From an uncultured Prevotella sp. (GTDB taxonomy: Bacteria > Bacteroidota > Bacteroidia > Bacteroidales > Bacteroidaceae): DNA of 30,097 bases. The position numbers and the translations under genes were made by a program. A model generated the notes under the pieces. That model was not told where the DNA came from. It saw only the letters and a list, made by a program, of their open reading frames with translations, and made no database searches. The DNA is taken from positions 1-30,097 of the forward strand of contig CAKMOD010000151.1 of NCBI GenBank assembly GCA_927910885.1. Reading direction: 5' to 3'. Positions 7,366 to 16,757 of this stretch are shown in pieces. Position 1 is the stretch's first letter. Every line of letters begins with the position of its first letter.

Positions 7366-10300
7366 TTAGTGCTTTTGCTTCTGTTTTTTTGTTTTTTTCT
7401 TTCTACTTCCGAAAATGTCACTCACTTTGTTGAAGTCTTTCTTCAGAATCAGACCTATACCCTGCGTTGTCAGTGAGTTACGTGTGAAGTAGCGGTCGTT
7501 GGTCTGGTTATAGACACGGAAGGCTACGTTGCCGCTTGGGAAGAGGAGGTAACGGATGTCGAAGTCGCCTATGAACGATGATTTGTCCTTAGCTACATTG
7601 TCTCGATAACCAAACTGTCCGTTGAAGAGAAGACGGTTGTTAAGCATACTTCCTGAGAGCATTCCTTCGTATTCGGCATTGTCGAAACCTTCATTACCTG
7701 TGGCAATATTGGCACCGAAGTTCCAGTTATTATCTTTCACAACGTTGGACAAAACGGTGTTGATTTGCTGTGAAATCGTACCTGAGAGCAAACTCTGCAT
7801 AGCAAGTGATGCACGACTTGGTGATTCGCTGTTTCGTGCCGTATTGTTATTGTTACTCTGCGGATAGAAACGTCCAACAGCTAAAAGGTAAAGTACTTGC
7901 TGGTTAAGCTCTTGCTCAGAATTGAGGATAGAGCGTATCATCTGCTGTGCGTCTGGTGAGAGCGTTGGAAGATCAAGGCCGAAAGAAACGGTCGGTGCTC
8001 CTGGAGTTCCTTCAATATTCAGCAGACAGTTTACCTTTGTGTTGTTAGCTGTGAAGGATCTACCCAATCCGAGGTCGCCCAAAGGAACAGAATTGATGAT
8101 ATAGTTAGCTTTCAGATTCAATGCGGCATTGAATGGGTCGCCACCGAAGGCAATCGTTGAGCCAGGCTGGAAGATAAATTGTTTCTTGATAATATTCTGA
8201 ATAGTGAGGTTGTACTGTCCGTAGCCCACGTTGTAGTTTCCAAAGAGATGGAAGGCTCCCTTATTATAATAGGTAGCACGAATCATGCCCGAACCATTCA
8301 GTCGGATATTGTCGCCAGTGGCATCATCAAGCAATACTCCAAGCGTAAGATTTGGATTTGTACGTACGAGGAAGTTAATGTGTAGGTCGCTTGGTATGTC
8401 GGTGAACTTCACTGCGTTTGAAACTTTCTTAGGGGCAGGTCTTGCTGCGAAACTGAGCGTGTCGGCTGCTTCAGGAATCAATATGCCAGTGCTGTCCTTT
8501 GGTATGTTAATCCAACGGATAAAGTTGTTTGTACCTGCATCATTGGTAGAAGTAGCATCGTATGTTATATAGGTGTTCTTTTCAGGTTCCATCTCTATAT
8601 TCATTGTTGTTGATCCTGGTTCACCTTTTATATTACATTTACCAGTTCCAAATACTACACCCCAGAACGAGTCTTTCCCTTGTTTCTTAGGGAAGTTATA
8701 AGCCAAGAGGTTTCGTGCGAGGATGTTAATGTCGTAAGTAAGGTGGCTAAGGTTCTTATGATGTAGTCCACCTGTAACGATACCGATATGTCCTTGTGGG
8801 TCAGTGATGGTGTCGTTAGCAAAGATAATTTCGTTAGGGATGATTTGAACACGTGCATCACGCATCTTATAGGTAACACCTATTGGCTTTACATATACGC
8901 TTCCGTTCACCTGCATGTCACCTTCGAGGTTGATGGCACTAAGTGGTCCGACAACCTTACACCAGCCATTTCCTTGCACTTGAATCTTGTCCATAAATGA
9001 ACTGCAGAAACTCTTGAGGAAGTAGAGATTCGTGTTATTAGCAAAGATAGGTAGGTTGATATAGCTTTTCTTTATATCTACATAGCCGTTGATGTCTGTG
9101 CGAGAACCTTCTCCTGCATCAGCGTAAGCATCGATATTAATCTTACCTTCTTTATCATTGTAGTTTGCTTCCGCATAGAGGGTACCCATATCTCCCTCTT
9201 CAAATTGGAAGTCTTGTACCTCCAGTTTCGCTTGCATCTGTGGGTGATGGAAGAACGATTTGATAGATGCAGTACCAGAAGCCGTACCTCCAAACTTAAC
9301 ACTGTGGAAGTTGACGAGGTTAAGAATGTATGGAACGTTGATATCCTTGAATCTTACAAGGATAGAATCGCTTTGATTTCCAGACGTCTGACCGTTAGCA
9401 ATGATATGCTGGTCGTGGTTAGACAGCTCAAAGTGGTCGATGCTGAGATTGTTCCGATGATAAGAGATATCGGAAGGCTGCACTTGCAACGCAATGGAAT
9501 CAAAGTTGATTTCTGATGGGTTGAGATGCATGTGGGTCTCTAAGTCTCCATAACGACGTGAGAACGAAGCAATACTATTGACGTTTCCAAATACAGGAGA
9601 GGTGCCCGGTATGCGGAAGGAAATATCAGAACTTATAGCGTTGTTAGCAATAAGTCCTTGTGCATTGATAATTACATGAGGTCCCTTCTCTCCCTTTCGT
9701 TCGGCAGAAATACGAGTCTGTAAACCTTGTGGCTCACTCTTGAGATTCAGTATGAGGTTCTTGATCTGTTGTCCTGAATAGGTCACGTCGGGTGCATTGA
9801 TGTGCAAGTCGATTTCGTTCTGACGTTCATTGACAAGTCCTGCAAGTCTGATGGCGTGTGAAGACACGATGTCAGTCTTCAGCAAACTATTGATAAACTT
9901 TGTGTCATTTAGGCGCAAAGTGAAAGAGTAGTTTGCCTTTCCTATAGCTGTATTATAGTGTGGGGTAGGCTGGAAGAGACTTGGTATATAATGTCTTAAG
10001 ATGCGTCTTATAGTTTGTGGGAGTTGATCATATTCGTATTGTCCTACGAGGTGTATTTCTCCAAAGTCTGTCTTTGCATCAAGTGACTTACCTAAGAGTC
10101 CGTTGTTTGTTTGGATGCTTAGCTGGTTAAGTGTGATATTCTGACCTTCTCCAGTCATAGCAAAACTGCTGATATCAAGGCTTCCTATGACATTATTCAA
10201 ACTTGCTCCCTGTCCTTTAATCTTAGAAGTAAAGGAGATAGTCCTATTACCCAAAGCTTCTGTTAGTTGAAGTTTGTGTAAGTTGACGGCATCGGCGGTG

Positions 10301-11838
10301 ATAGTGATGTCGGTAGACAGTTTCCCCTTGTGTTGCATGAAAGCCATAACATTGGCAGCATTTCCGTCGATGTTCAACTTTCCGTTAGGGTCGTTTATCG
10401 CTGCTTTACCTGTGAAGATATCGTTCTTATAGGTTCCGTCAAGGTGTATGTTCTTATAGGTATAACCTTTATAATAGAAAGAAGAAACGTCACCCTTTGC
10501 AACAATATAAGATAGGTCAGTGTTTCCTTCTACCTTAATATTAGTGCTTAACTTACCAAAGTCTTTGTTGTCAAGTACTTTCGCAAGGTTTAAATCGGTA
10601 GTATTAACGGTTCCTTGGATATTCTTTCCGTGAATAATAGTAGCTAATTGAACGTTACCAGCATCTGTGTTCAACTGCCCTTTTGCGGTATATTTTCCAG
10701 CGTTATGGGCGAAGGTTCCATTATAGTAGATACTGCCAATGTTGCTCAATGGTTTAGGGAGAGGCTTATGAGTAACTTTAGTGATGGATTGAAGGGTGTT
10801 TTTGCTAACCTTCAGTGGGCTGAAAGTGAAGTCCCAAATAGGCTTTTTTTGGATGTTTTTTACCCATCCTTTTGCCTTTATTTGGGTTGAGAGAGTCTGG
10901 TCTGAAACGTTAAGTTGTTTTACTAATACCGACTGGTTTGTGCCCTCTGCATTAATTGTAGCTGTGTAGCTGTTTGTCAGTGACTTTAAATCGGGTAGGA
11001 TAGGGGAGAAGTCGGAAGGCTTTACTGTGGCTTTGAAGTCCTTGATGGTGTAGTGCAAAGTGTTGAAATCCAACTTTTTATTATAGAACTTGTAAGTTGT
11101 AAGTAGCTCTTTTAGAGCAATCTTGCTATTAGTGCCATCGAAGATAAAGTCACGTAATGTAGCTTGCTGCTGATCGGCTTTTAAGTCAAAAGCCAACTGC
11201 TTCACCTCTAAGCCTGTTGCTTCCTTGAAAGACAATGTTCTGAGGTCCGCCCATACACTCGTATCATCCAACTTGTGAAGAATGATATAAGACGAGATGT
11301 TGTGGAGGTTGATATGATCTAAATTCAGTCGGTTAGGTGTGGTAGGGGCATCCATACAATCATATTTGATGCTACCATGTCGAATAACAAGACTATTGAT
11401 AGACAAGTGCAACGGAGTGTGACTTGTGGTGTCTTTAGATGCTAATGAATCCAACGCAAATTGGAAGTTTGGCTTGGCATCCTTACTTGTTTTGTACAGT
11501 TCTGCTCGTAAACCAAATATCTGTGCAGAGGAGATATTGATTTCTCCTGTACGTAGGAGGTGCCAGATGTCGACTCTTGCTCCAACACGTGATGCCGATA
11601 ACATCTTTTTATGACTTTGGTCATAGATGAGAATGTCGTCTAATACAAAGCGGTTGATAAAGCCTAAGTCAATGCGTCCTACACGCACTTCTGTACCCAA
11701 TTTGCTACCTGCTATGTCGCCTACTTTTTGAGCAAGAAATCCCTGTACTACTGGTATGTGCAGCAGTACGATTGTGGTTATGTAAAGACCTACTATGGTC
11801 CATATAACCCATCGTATAAATGTCCTAAGTTTCTTCAA
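7366..11838 (-). CDS. tamB: TamB-like translocation/assembly module protein (DUF490)
   Basis: A 1490-residue protein with one N-terminal membrane anchor (about residues 8-30, hydrophobic around TIVGLYITTIVLLHIPVV), directly followed by VGDIAGSKLGTEVRVGRIDL, as in AsmA/TamB proteins. A very long beta-rich body follows, with repeating short strands expected to form a lipid-carrying groove across the periplasm. The C-terminal several hundred residues (for example GTPGAPTVSFGLDLP, then FGYRDNVAKDKSSF and IRYLLFPSGNVAFRVYNQ) fit the DUF490/TamB_C domain that meets an outer-membrane Omp85 partner. The extreme C-terminus is a basic tail (RKKKTKKQKQK). The family is linked to outer-membrane protein assembly or phospholipid transport. 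No TamA/BamA gene is adjacent. The gene is divergent from nqrA and in the same direction as rpsA. Confidence 0.9.
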   Translation of the reverse strand: MKKLRTFIRWVIWTIVGLYITTIVLLHIPVVQGFLAQKVGDIAGSKLGTEVRVGRIDLGFINRFVLDDILIYDQSHKKMLSASRVGARVDIWHLLRTGEINISSAQIFGLRAELYKTSKDAKPNFQFALDSLASKDTTSHTPLHLSINSLVIRHGSIKYDCMDAPTTPNRLNLDHINLHNISSYIILHKLDDTSVWADLRTLSFKEATGLEVKQLAFDLKADQQQATLRDFIFDGTNSKIALKELLTTYKFYNKKLDFNTLHYTIKDFKATVKPSDFSPILPDLKSLTNSYTATINAEGTNQSVLVKQLNVSDQTLSTQIKAKGWVKNIQKKPIWDFTFSPLKVSKNTLQSITKVTHKPLPKPLSNIGSIYYNGTFAHNAGKYTAKGQLNTDAGNVQLATIIHGKNIQGTVNTTDLNLAKVLDNKDFGKLSTNIKVEGNTDLSYIVAKGDVSSFYYKGYTYKNIHLDGTYKNDIFTGKAAINDPNGKLNIDGNAANVMAFMQHKGKLSTDITITADAVNLHKLQLTEALGNRTISFTSKIKGQGASLNNVIGSLDISSFAMTGEGQNITLNQLSIQTNNGLLGKSLDAKTDFGEIHLVGQYEYDQLPQTIRRILRHYIPSLFQPTPHYNTAIGKANYSFTLRLNDTKFINSLLKTDIVSSHAIRLAGLVNERQNEIDLHINAPDVTYSGQQIKNLILNLKSEPQGLQTRISAERKGEKGPHVIINAQGLIANNAISSDISFRIPGTSPVFGNVNSIASFSRRYGDLETHMHLNPSEINFDSIALQVQPSDISYHRNNLSIDHFELSNHDQHIIANGQTSGNQSDSILVRFKDINVPYILNLVNFHSVKFGGTASGTASIKSFFHHPQMQAKLEVQDFQFEEGDMGTLYAEANYNDKEGKINIDAYADAGEGSRTDINGYVDIKKSYINLPIFANNTNLYFLKSFCSSFMDKIQVQGNGWCKVVGPLSAINLEGDMQVNGSVYVKPIGVTYKMRDARVQIIPNEIIFANDTITDPQGHIGIVTGGLHHKNLSHLTYDINILARNLLAYNFPKKQGKDSFWGVVFGTGKCNIKGEPGSTTMNIEMEPEKNTYITYDATSTNDAGTNNFIRWINIPKDSTGILIPEAADTLSFAARPAPKKVSNAVKFTDIPSDLHINFLVRTNPNLTLGVLLDDATGDNIRLNGSGMIRATYYNKGAFHLFGNYNVGYGQYNLTIQNIIKKQFIFQPGSTIAFGGDPFNAALNLKANYIINSVPLGDLGLGRSFTANNTKVNCLLNIEGTPGAPTVSFGLDLPTLSPDAQQMIRSILNSEQELNQQVLYLLAVGRFYPQSNNNNTARNSESPSRASLAMQSLLSGTISQQINTVLSNVVKDNNWNFGANIATGNEGFDNAEYEGMLSGSMLNNRLLFNGQFGYRDNVAKDKSSFIGDFDIRYLLFPSGNVAFRVYNQTNDRYFTRNSLTTQGIGLILKKDFNKVSDIFGSRKKKTKKQKQKH

Positions 11839-12104
11839 TGCGTCTACAAAACTACAAAAAAACCATTTTATACTGAAATTATTATATCTAAATGTGCCAA
11901 ATCTGCTTAAAATTTGCTACATTTGCAGAAAATAAGCTACGCTCGGCAAATAGAAAGTCCCCTTTCTTTGCTCTCGCTTGCATTATTTTGGCAGAAAATA
12001 AGCTACGTCGGCAAAGCAAGGATAGTTTACTTTATGTTTTGTACTGCTTATTCAGGACGGAAAAAATTAGAATGAAATAATATAAAAATCGCTTTATCAT
12101 TGTT
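11839..12104. other. Divergent intergenic region between tamB and nqrA
   Basis: It holds a plus-strand TAnnTTTG match (TACATTTG, 11918-11925) that could be the nqr -7 box about 180 bases before nqrA, a two-copy repeat (11925-12015), and between the copies a hairpin GCAAA-ta-GAAAG / CTTTC-TTTGC at 11946-11971. No credible gene is present; the 62-codon frame over the repeats is not protein-like. Confidence 0.45.
11925..12015 (+). repeat. Two-copy direct repeat upstream of nqrA
   Basis: Copies at 11925-11950 and 11991-12015 share GCAGAAAATAAGCTACG followed by CTCGGCAAA or TCGGCAAA, differing by one base. The first copy begins inside the candidate -7 box, which suggests either a regulatory direct repeat or a dispersed intergenic element. 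Confidence 0.6.
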
Positions 12105-13475
12105 ATGGCAAATGTAATTAAGTTACGAAAGGGCTTAGACATTAACCTTACAGGACGCGCGCAGGAGCAGATGTTGCCTGTGAAATCACCTACGGAATAC
12201 GCTTTAGTTCCAGATGATTTCCCAGGATTGACACCTAAGGTGACCGTTCGTGAAGGTGATCATGTCCGAGCTGGTGACCCATTGTTTGTTGACAAGGGGT
12301 GCACTGAAGTTAGCTTCGCTTCTCCTGTGAGTGGTACAGTCACAGCTGTTGAGCGCGGAGAAAGACGTAAGGTGTTGCGTGTAAAGATTGCTGCCGATGC
12401 GCAGCAGGAGTATGCTGACTTCGGCGTGAAGGACGTGGCAGGCTTATCCGCTGCTGATGTCAAGGCTTCATTGCTGCAGGCAGGATTGTTTGGTTATATC
12501 AACCAGCTGCCTTATGCGGTTGCTACACGTCCAGACACAGAACCAAAGGCAATTTTCGTGTCTGCACTTCGTGATAAACCTTTGCAGGGTGACTTCGAGT
12601 TTGAGTTGAATGGTCAGGAGAAAGACTTTCAGACAGGTTTGACAGCTCTCGCAAAAATCGCAAAGGTTTATTTGGGTATTGGTGCTAAGCAGTCGGCTTC
12701 AGCGTTGACTGGTGCAAAGGATGTTGAGGTAACTGTTTTCGATGGTCCTTGTCCAGCAGGTAATGTTGGTGTGCAGGTAAATCATATTGACCCAGTGAAT
12801 AAGGGTGAGGTGGTATGGACTGTTGAGCCAACAGCCGTTATCTTCTTCGGTCGCTTGTTTAACACCGGTAAGGTAAACCTCACTCGTCGTGTTGCCATTG
12901 CAGGTAGTATGGTAAAGCAGACTGGTTATGTTGATGCCCTCGTTGGTACTCCATTGAAGCAGATTCTTGCAGACAACGTTGCTGACGGTTGTAATGTTCG
13001 TGTTCTCAATGGTAATCCTCTCACTGGTGTTATTGCCAATGACGAGTCTGTGCTTGGAGCACATACTTCTGAGGTAACATTGATTCCAGAGGGTGATGAC
13101 GTAAACGAAATCTTCGGTTGGATGCTCCCTCGTTTCAATGATTTCTCTACTTCTCGTAGCTACTTCACTTGGTTACAGGGCAAGAAGGCGTACAACCTCG
13201 ATGCACGTCTCAAGGGTGGAGAGCGTCACATGATTATGAGTGGCGAGTACGACAGAGTGTTACCAATGGATATCTATAGTGAGTATCTCATCAAGTCAAT
13301 TATCTCTGGCAATATTGATAGCCAAGAGCAATTGGGTATCTATGAGGTAAGTCCAGAAGACTTTGCGCTCGCTGAGTTCGTTGACAGTTCTAAGCTACCT
13401 TTGCAGAAGATTGTGCGTGAGGGCTTGGATATCCTTAGAAAGAGAATGCATAGGGGTCTTATGAGCCCACAATAA
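12105..13475 (+). CDS. nqrA: Na+-translocating NADH:quinone reductase subunit A
   Basis: A 456-residue soluble, membrane-associated subunit of the six-part Na+-NQR, which couples NADH oxidation and quinone reduction to Na+ export. The N-terminus MANVIKLRKGLDINLTGRA and the barrel-sandwich region PKVTVREGDHVRAGDPLF with SPVSGTVTAVERGERRKV are characteristic of NqrA/RnfC-like proteins. NqrA lacks iron-sulfur motifs and is linked to the quinone side of the complex. Length is as expected for the family. It is the first gene of the operon nqrABCDEF, preceded by the divergent regulatory region, and is separated from nqrB by 105 bases, the largest gap in the operon. Confidence 0.97.
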   Translation: MANVIKLRKGLDINLTGRAQEQMLPVKSPTEYALVPDDFPGLTPKVTVREGDHVRAGDPLFVDKGCTEVSFASPVSGTVTAVERGERRKVLRVKIAADAQQEYADFGVKDVAGLSAADVKASLLQAGLFGYINQLPYAVATRPDTEPKAIFVSALRDKPLQGDFEFELNGQEKDFQTGLTALAKIAKVYLGIGAKQSASALTGAKDVEVTVFDGPCPAGNVGVQVNHIDPVNKGEVVWTVEPTAVIFFGRLFNTGKVNLTRRVAIAGSMVKQTGYVDALVGTPLKQILADNVADGCNVRVLNGNPLTGVIANDESVLGAHTSEVTLIPEGDDVNEIFGWMLPRFNDFSTSRSYFTWLQGKKAYNLDARLKGGERHMIMSGEYDRVLPMDIYSEYLIKSIISGNIDSQEQLGIYEVSPEDFALAEFVDSSKLPLQKIVREGLDILRKRMHRGLMSPQ

Positions 13476-13580
13476 CTTTAACTATAGTTTCAGATTAAGT
13501 TTCTCAGATTTTTATCAATCTATGGTAATAATTCAAGAAACAGAAACTTTGGACTTTAAGAACCCTATAATAAAAGTATT

Positions 13581-14732
13581 ATGAGTTTAAGAAATTATCT
13601 CGATAAGATACGCCCAAACTTTGAGGAGGGCGGAAAGCTTCACGCTTTCAAGAGTGTCTACGATGGTTTCGAGACGTTCCTTTATGTTCCTAATGAGACA
13701 TCAAAGAGCGGAACTTCTATCCATGACGCTATTGACTCGAAGCGAATTATGAGTTTGGTGGTACTTTCATTGGTACCAGCTATGCTCTTCGGTATGTATA
13801 ATATCGGCTATCAGAACGCATTAGCAGCTGGTAAGTTGGCTGATGCTACCTGCTGGGGAATGTTCCTCTATGGTATGCTTGCCCTGTTGCCAAATATCCT
13901 TGTGTCTTACATTGTCGGCTTAGGTATTGAGTTTGCTTGGGCACAGTGGAAGGGTGAGGAAATTCAGGAGGGTTTCCTTGTGTCAGGTATTCTGATTCCA
14001 TTGATTATTCCTGTGACCACACCACTTTGGATTCTTGTGCTTGCAGTAGCCTTTGCTGTAATCTTCACGAAGGAGATTTTCGGTGGTACTGGTATGAATA
14101 TCTTTAACGTTGCTTTGGCTGCACGTGCCTTCCTCTTCTTCTCTTATCCAAGCAAGATGACAGGTGATAGCATCTGGGTAGCAAAGGATTCTATCTTCGG
14201 TCTCGGCTATACATTACCTGATGGTTTCACTATGGCAACCCCATTGGGTGAGATTGCTCAGGGAACAAGTGTGAACGCATCTGTATGTGATATGGTATTA
14301 GGTCTTATCCCAGGTTCTGTTGGTGAGACATCAGTTATCGCTATCGCTATTGGTGCGGTTATCCTTCTTTGGACAAACATTGCCAGCTGGAAGACAATGT
14401 TGAGCGTATTCCTCGGTGGTACCGTGATGGGACTTCTCTTCCAGTCAACTGGAGCAACACCAATTCAGTGGTATGAGCACCTCATCTTGGGTGGTTTCTG
14501 CTTCGGTGCAGTCTTCATGGCAACCGATCCAGTAACATCAGCTCGTACAGAGACAGGTAAGTGGGTATATGGTTTCTTCATCGGTGCGATGGCAATCATC
14601 ATCCGTGTGATGAACCCAGGTTATCCAGAGGGTATGATGCTTGCCATCCTCTTTGGTAATATGTTCGCCCCACTCATCGACTACTGTGTAGTTCAGTCAA
14701 ACATCAGCAAGCGCGCTAAGCGTGCTAAATAA
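13581..14732 (+). CDS. nqrB: Na+-translocating NADH:quinone reductase subunit B
   Basis: A 383-residue polytopic inner-membrane subunit of the Na+-NQR with about ten hydrophobic segments, for example MSLVVLSLVPAMLFGMYNI and FLVSGILIPLIIPVTTPLWI. It belongs to the NqrB/RnfD family; NqrB carries riboflavin and a covalently linked FMN and forms part of the Na+ path. The likely FMN attachment stretch is DGFTMATPLG at about 214-223, with Thr220 as acceptor; the family pattern is usually S/T-G-A-T, so Met218 replaces Gly here. The region LGGFCFGAVFMATDPVTSART is also typical. The end is followed 17 bases later by nqrC with a strong ribosome-binding site. Confidence 0.97.
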   Translation: MSLRNYLDKIRPNFEEGGKLHAFKSVYDGFETFLYVPNETSKSGTSIHDAIDSKRIMSLVVLSLVPAMLFGMYNIGYQNALAAGKLADATCWGMFLYGMLALLPNILVSYIVGLGIEFAWAQWKGEEIQEGFLVSGILIPLIIPVTTPLWILVLAVAFAVIFTKEIFGGTGMNIFNVALAARAFLFFSYPSKMTGDSIWVAKDSIFGLGYTLPDGFTMATPLGEIAQGTSVNASVCDMVLGLIPGSVGETSVIAIAIGAVILLWTNIASWKTMLSVFLGGTVMGLLFQSTGATPIQWYEHLILGGFCFGAVFMATDPVTSARTETGKWVYGFFIGAMAIIIRVMNPGYPEGMMLAILFGNMFAPLIDYCVVQSNISKRAKRAK

Positions 14733-14734
14733 AT

Positions 14735-14741
14735 AAGGAGG
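14735..14741 (+). promoter_or_regulatory. Strong Shine-Dalgarno sequence before nqrC
   Basis: AAGGAGG lies 8 bases before the nqrC ATG. Such a strong site is uncommon among the genes in this window, most of which have AT-rich leaders, and it fixes the nqrC start. Confidence 0.65.
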
Positions 14742-14749
14742 ACGAAGAA

Positions 14750-15463
14750 ATGAAAACAAATAGTAATTCTTATACAATTATCTATTCTGGCATCCTCGTG
14801 CTGATTGTAGCCTTTTTGCTTGCATTTGTATTCCAGGCTTTGAAGCCAATGCAGGATGCTAATGTACAGCTTGATCAGCAGAAGCAGATTCTCTTTGCTC
14901 TCAATCAGGATCGTGATATGAGTAACGAGGAAGCTCTCAAGCTTTGGAATCAGATTATCTTGGCAGATGATATCATCAATGCAGAAGGTAAGGTTGTTGA
15001 GGCTGGAAAGCAGGGTGGCGTTGATGCCGGCTTTAAGTTGAATAGCAAGGATGCCAAAGAAGGCAAACTCGCATTGTTCCGTTGCAAGGTGAACGGTGAG
15101 GATAAGTATGTTATCCCTGTTTATGGTAACGGTCTTTGGGGACCTATCAATGGTTTCATCGCTATCAATGGTGATAAGAGAACCGTGTTCGGTGCTTATT
15201 TCAACCATGAGAGTGAGACTGCTGGTCTCGGTGCAGAAATCAAAGACAACAAAGCTTGGCAGGATTTATTCAAGGGTAAGCACCTCTTTGCTGGTGACGA
15301 TACTCAGAAGATTGCACTTGCTGTTGAGAAGAAAATCGAAGACCCATCTACTCAAGTGGATGGTGTTACAGGTGCAACGCTTACCAGTAATGGTGTAACT
15401 GAGATGTTCCAGGCAGAGAAAGGTGGACTTCAACCTTACGTTAAATTCCTGAACAGCAAATAA
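14750..15463 (+). CDS. nqrC: Na+-translocating NADH:quinone reductase subunit C
   Basis: A 237-residue subunit with one N-terminal membrane segment (about 8-30, YTIIYSGILVLIVAFLLAF) and a periplasmic FMN-binding domain. The flavinylation motif DGVTGAT lies at 204-210, so Thr210 should carry FMN as a phosphoester attached by ApbE; no apbE gene lies in the window. The block GLWGPINGFIAINGD at about 128-142 is typical of the FMN-binding domain. The start follows the AAGGAGG site at 14735. In the complex it passes electrons from the NqrD/E iron-sulfur centre to the NqrB FMN. Confidence 0.97.
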   Translation: MKTNSNSYTIIYSGILVLIVAFLLAFVFQALKPMQDANVQLDQQKQILFALNQDRDMSNEEALKLWNQIILADDIINAEGKVVEAGKQGGVDAGFKLNSKDAKEGKLALFRCKVNGEDKYVIPVYGNGLWGPINGFIAINGDKRTVFGAYFNHESETAGLGAEIKDNKAWQDLFKGKHLFAGDDTQKIALAVEKKIEDPSTQVDGVTGATLTSNGVTEMFQAEKGGLQPYVKFLNSK

Positions 15464-15491
15464 CATTCTAATCTTTTAGAACAATAAGAAT

Positions 15492-16121
15492 ATGGATTTA
15501 TTCTCAAAACAAAATAGAGAGGTATTCAGTAATCCGCTGAACTTGGACAACCCAATTTTGGTTCAGGTTCTCGGTATCTGTTCTGCCCTTGCCGTAACTT
15601 CACAGTTGAAGCCGGCGATTGTTATGGGACTTGCCGTTACCATTATTACGGCATTCTCTAATGTTATTATTTCACTTATCCGTAACACAATCCCTAACCG
15701 TATTCGTATTATCGTGCAGTTGGTGGTTGTTGCAGCTCTGGTAACTGTTGTTAGTCAGGTGCTCAAGGCTGTTGCATACGATGTAAGTGTTGAGCTTTCT
15801 GTCTATGTCGGACTGATTATTACCAACTGTATCCTTATGGGACGTCTTGAGGCATTCGCTATGACCAATAAGCCTTGGCCAAGTTTCCTCGATGGTGTTG
15901 GTAACGGACTGGGCTATGCTTTGATTCTCGTTGTTGTAGGTGCTATTCGTGAGTTCTTTGGTCGTGGCTCATTGCTCGGTTTCAAGATTCTCCCACAAAG
16001 CCTCTATGATGCAGGTTATATGGACAACGGAATGATGTCAATGCCAGCAATGGCACTCATCCTTCTCGGTTGTGTTATTTGGGTTCATCGTGCATATTTC
16101 TATAAAGAAGACAAGAAGTAA
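15492..16121 (+). CDS. nqrD: Na+-translocating NADH:quinone reductase subunit D
   Basis: A 209-residue integral membrane subunit, homologous to NqrE and RnfE, with about six hydrophobic segments. Cys30 (in VLGICSALAVTSQLKPA) and Cys113 (in IITNCILMGRLEAFA) sit in the two inverted half-repeats and match the cysteines that, with two from NqrE, hold the intramembrane 2Fe-2S centre. It is followed two bases after the stop by nqrE, so translation is probably coupled. Confidence 0.97.
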   Translation: MDLFSKQNREVFSNPLNLDNPILVQVLGICSALAVTSQLKPAIVMGLAVTIITAFSNVIISLIRNTIPNRIRIIVQLVVVAALVTVVSQVLKAVAYDVSVELSVYVGLIITNCILMGRLEAFAMTNKPWPSFLDGVGNGLGYALILVVVGAIREFFGRGSLLGFKILPQSLYDAGYMDNGMMSMPAMALILLGCVIWVHRAYFYKEDKK

Positions 16122-16123
16122 TT

Positions 16124-16750
16124 ATGGAACATCTTATTAGTTTATTCTTCCGGTCCATCTTTGTGGACAATATGATATTTGCGTTCTTCCTCGGTATGTG
16201 TTCATACCTTGCGGTATCTAAGAGCGTAAAGACTTCATTGGGTCTTGGTGTGGCCGTAACATTCGTGTTGCTTGTTACCACACCAATCAACTATCTTTTG
16301 CTGACTAAGGTCCTCGGTCCAGACTGTCTTGCAGAGGGTGTTGACCTTACTTACCTTAGTTTCATTCTCTTTATTGCTGTCATTGCTGGTATCGTACAGA
16401 TTGTGGAGATGGCTGTTGAGAAGTTCTCACCTTCACTTTATGGTGCGTTGGGTATCTTCCTTCCACTGATTGCCGTTAACTGTGCTATCATGGGTGCTTC
16501 ACTCTTTATGCAGCAGCGTATCGGTCTTGATCCAGCAAGCACACAGTATATTGGTACTGTATGGGACGCACTTGTCTATGGTATAGGTTCTGGTCTTGGC
16601 TGGACATTGGCTATCGTGGCAATGGGTGCTATTCGTGAGAAGATGGAATATTCTGATGTACCAAAGCCTTTGCAGGGTCTTGGTATCACATTTATTACAG
16701 TAGGACTGATGGCAATGGCAATGATGTGCTTCTCAGGTCTTAAAATCTAA
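16124..16750 (+). CDS. nqrE: Na+-translocating NADH:quinone reductase subunit E
   Basis: A 208-residue integral membrane partner of NqrD, RnfA/NqrE family. Cys26 (FFLGMCSYLAVSKSVK) and Cys120 (AVNCAIMGASLFMQQ) are the cysteine positions expected for the shared 2Fe-2S centre. GSGLGWTLAIVAMGAIREK is a conserved late segment. The gene begins 2 bases after nqrD and ends 7 bases before nqrF. Confidence 0.97.
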   Translation: MEHLISLFFRSIFVDNMIFAFFLGMCSYLAVSKSVKTSLGLGVAVTFVLLVTTPINYLLLTKVLGPDCLAEGVDLTYLSFILFIAVIAGIVQIVEMAVEKFSPSLYGALGIFLPLIAVNCAIMGASLFMQQRIGLDPASTQYIGTVWDALVYGIGSGLGWTLAIVAMGAIREKMEYSDVPKPLQGLGITFITVGLMAMAMMCFSGLKI

Positions 16751-16757
16751 GTAAACA

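Noticed and set aside
7622..11910. Plus-strand frames opposite the tamB-like gene
   Set aside because: Short, no motifs, and fully inside a single convincing 1490-residue gene.
12260..13138. Minus-strand frames opposite nqrA
   Set aside because: Antisense shadows of a clear NqrA coding region with no independent signals.
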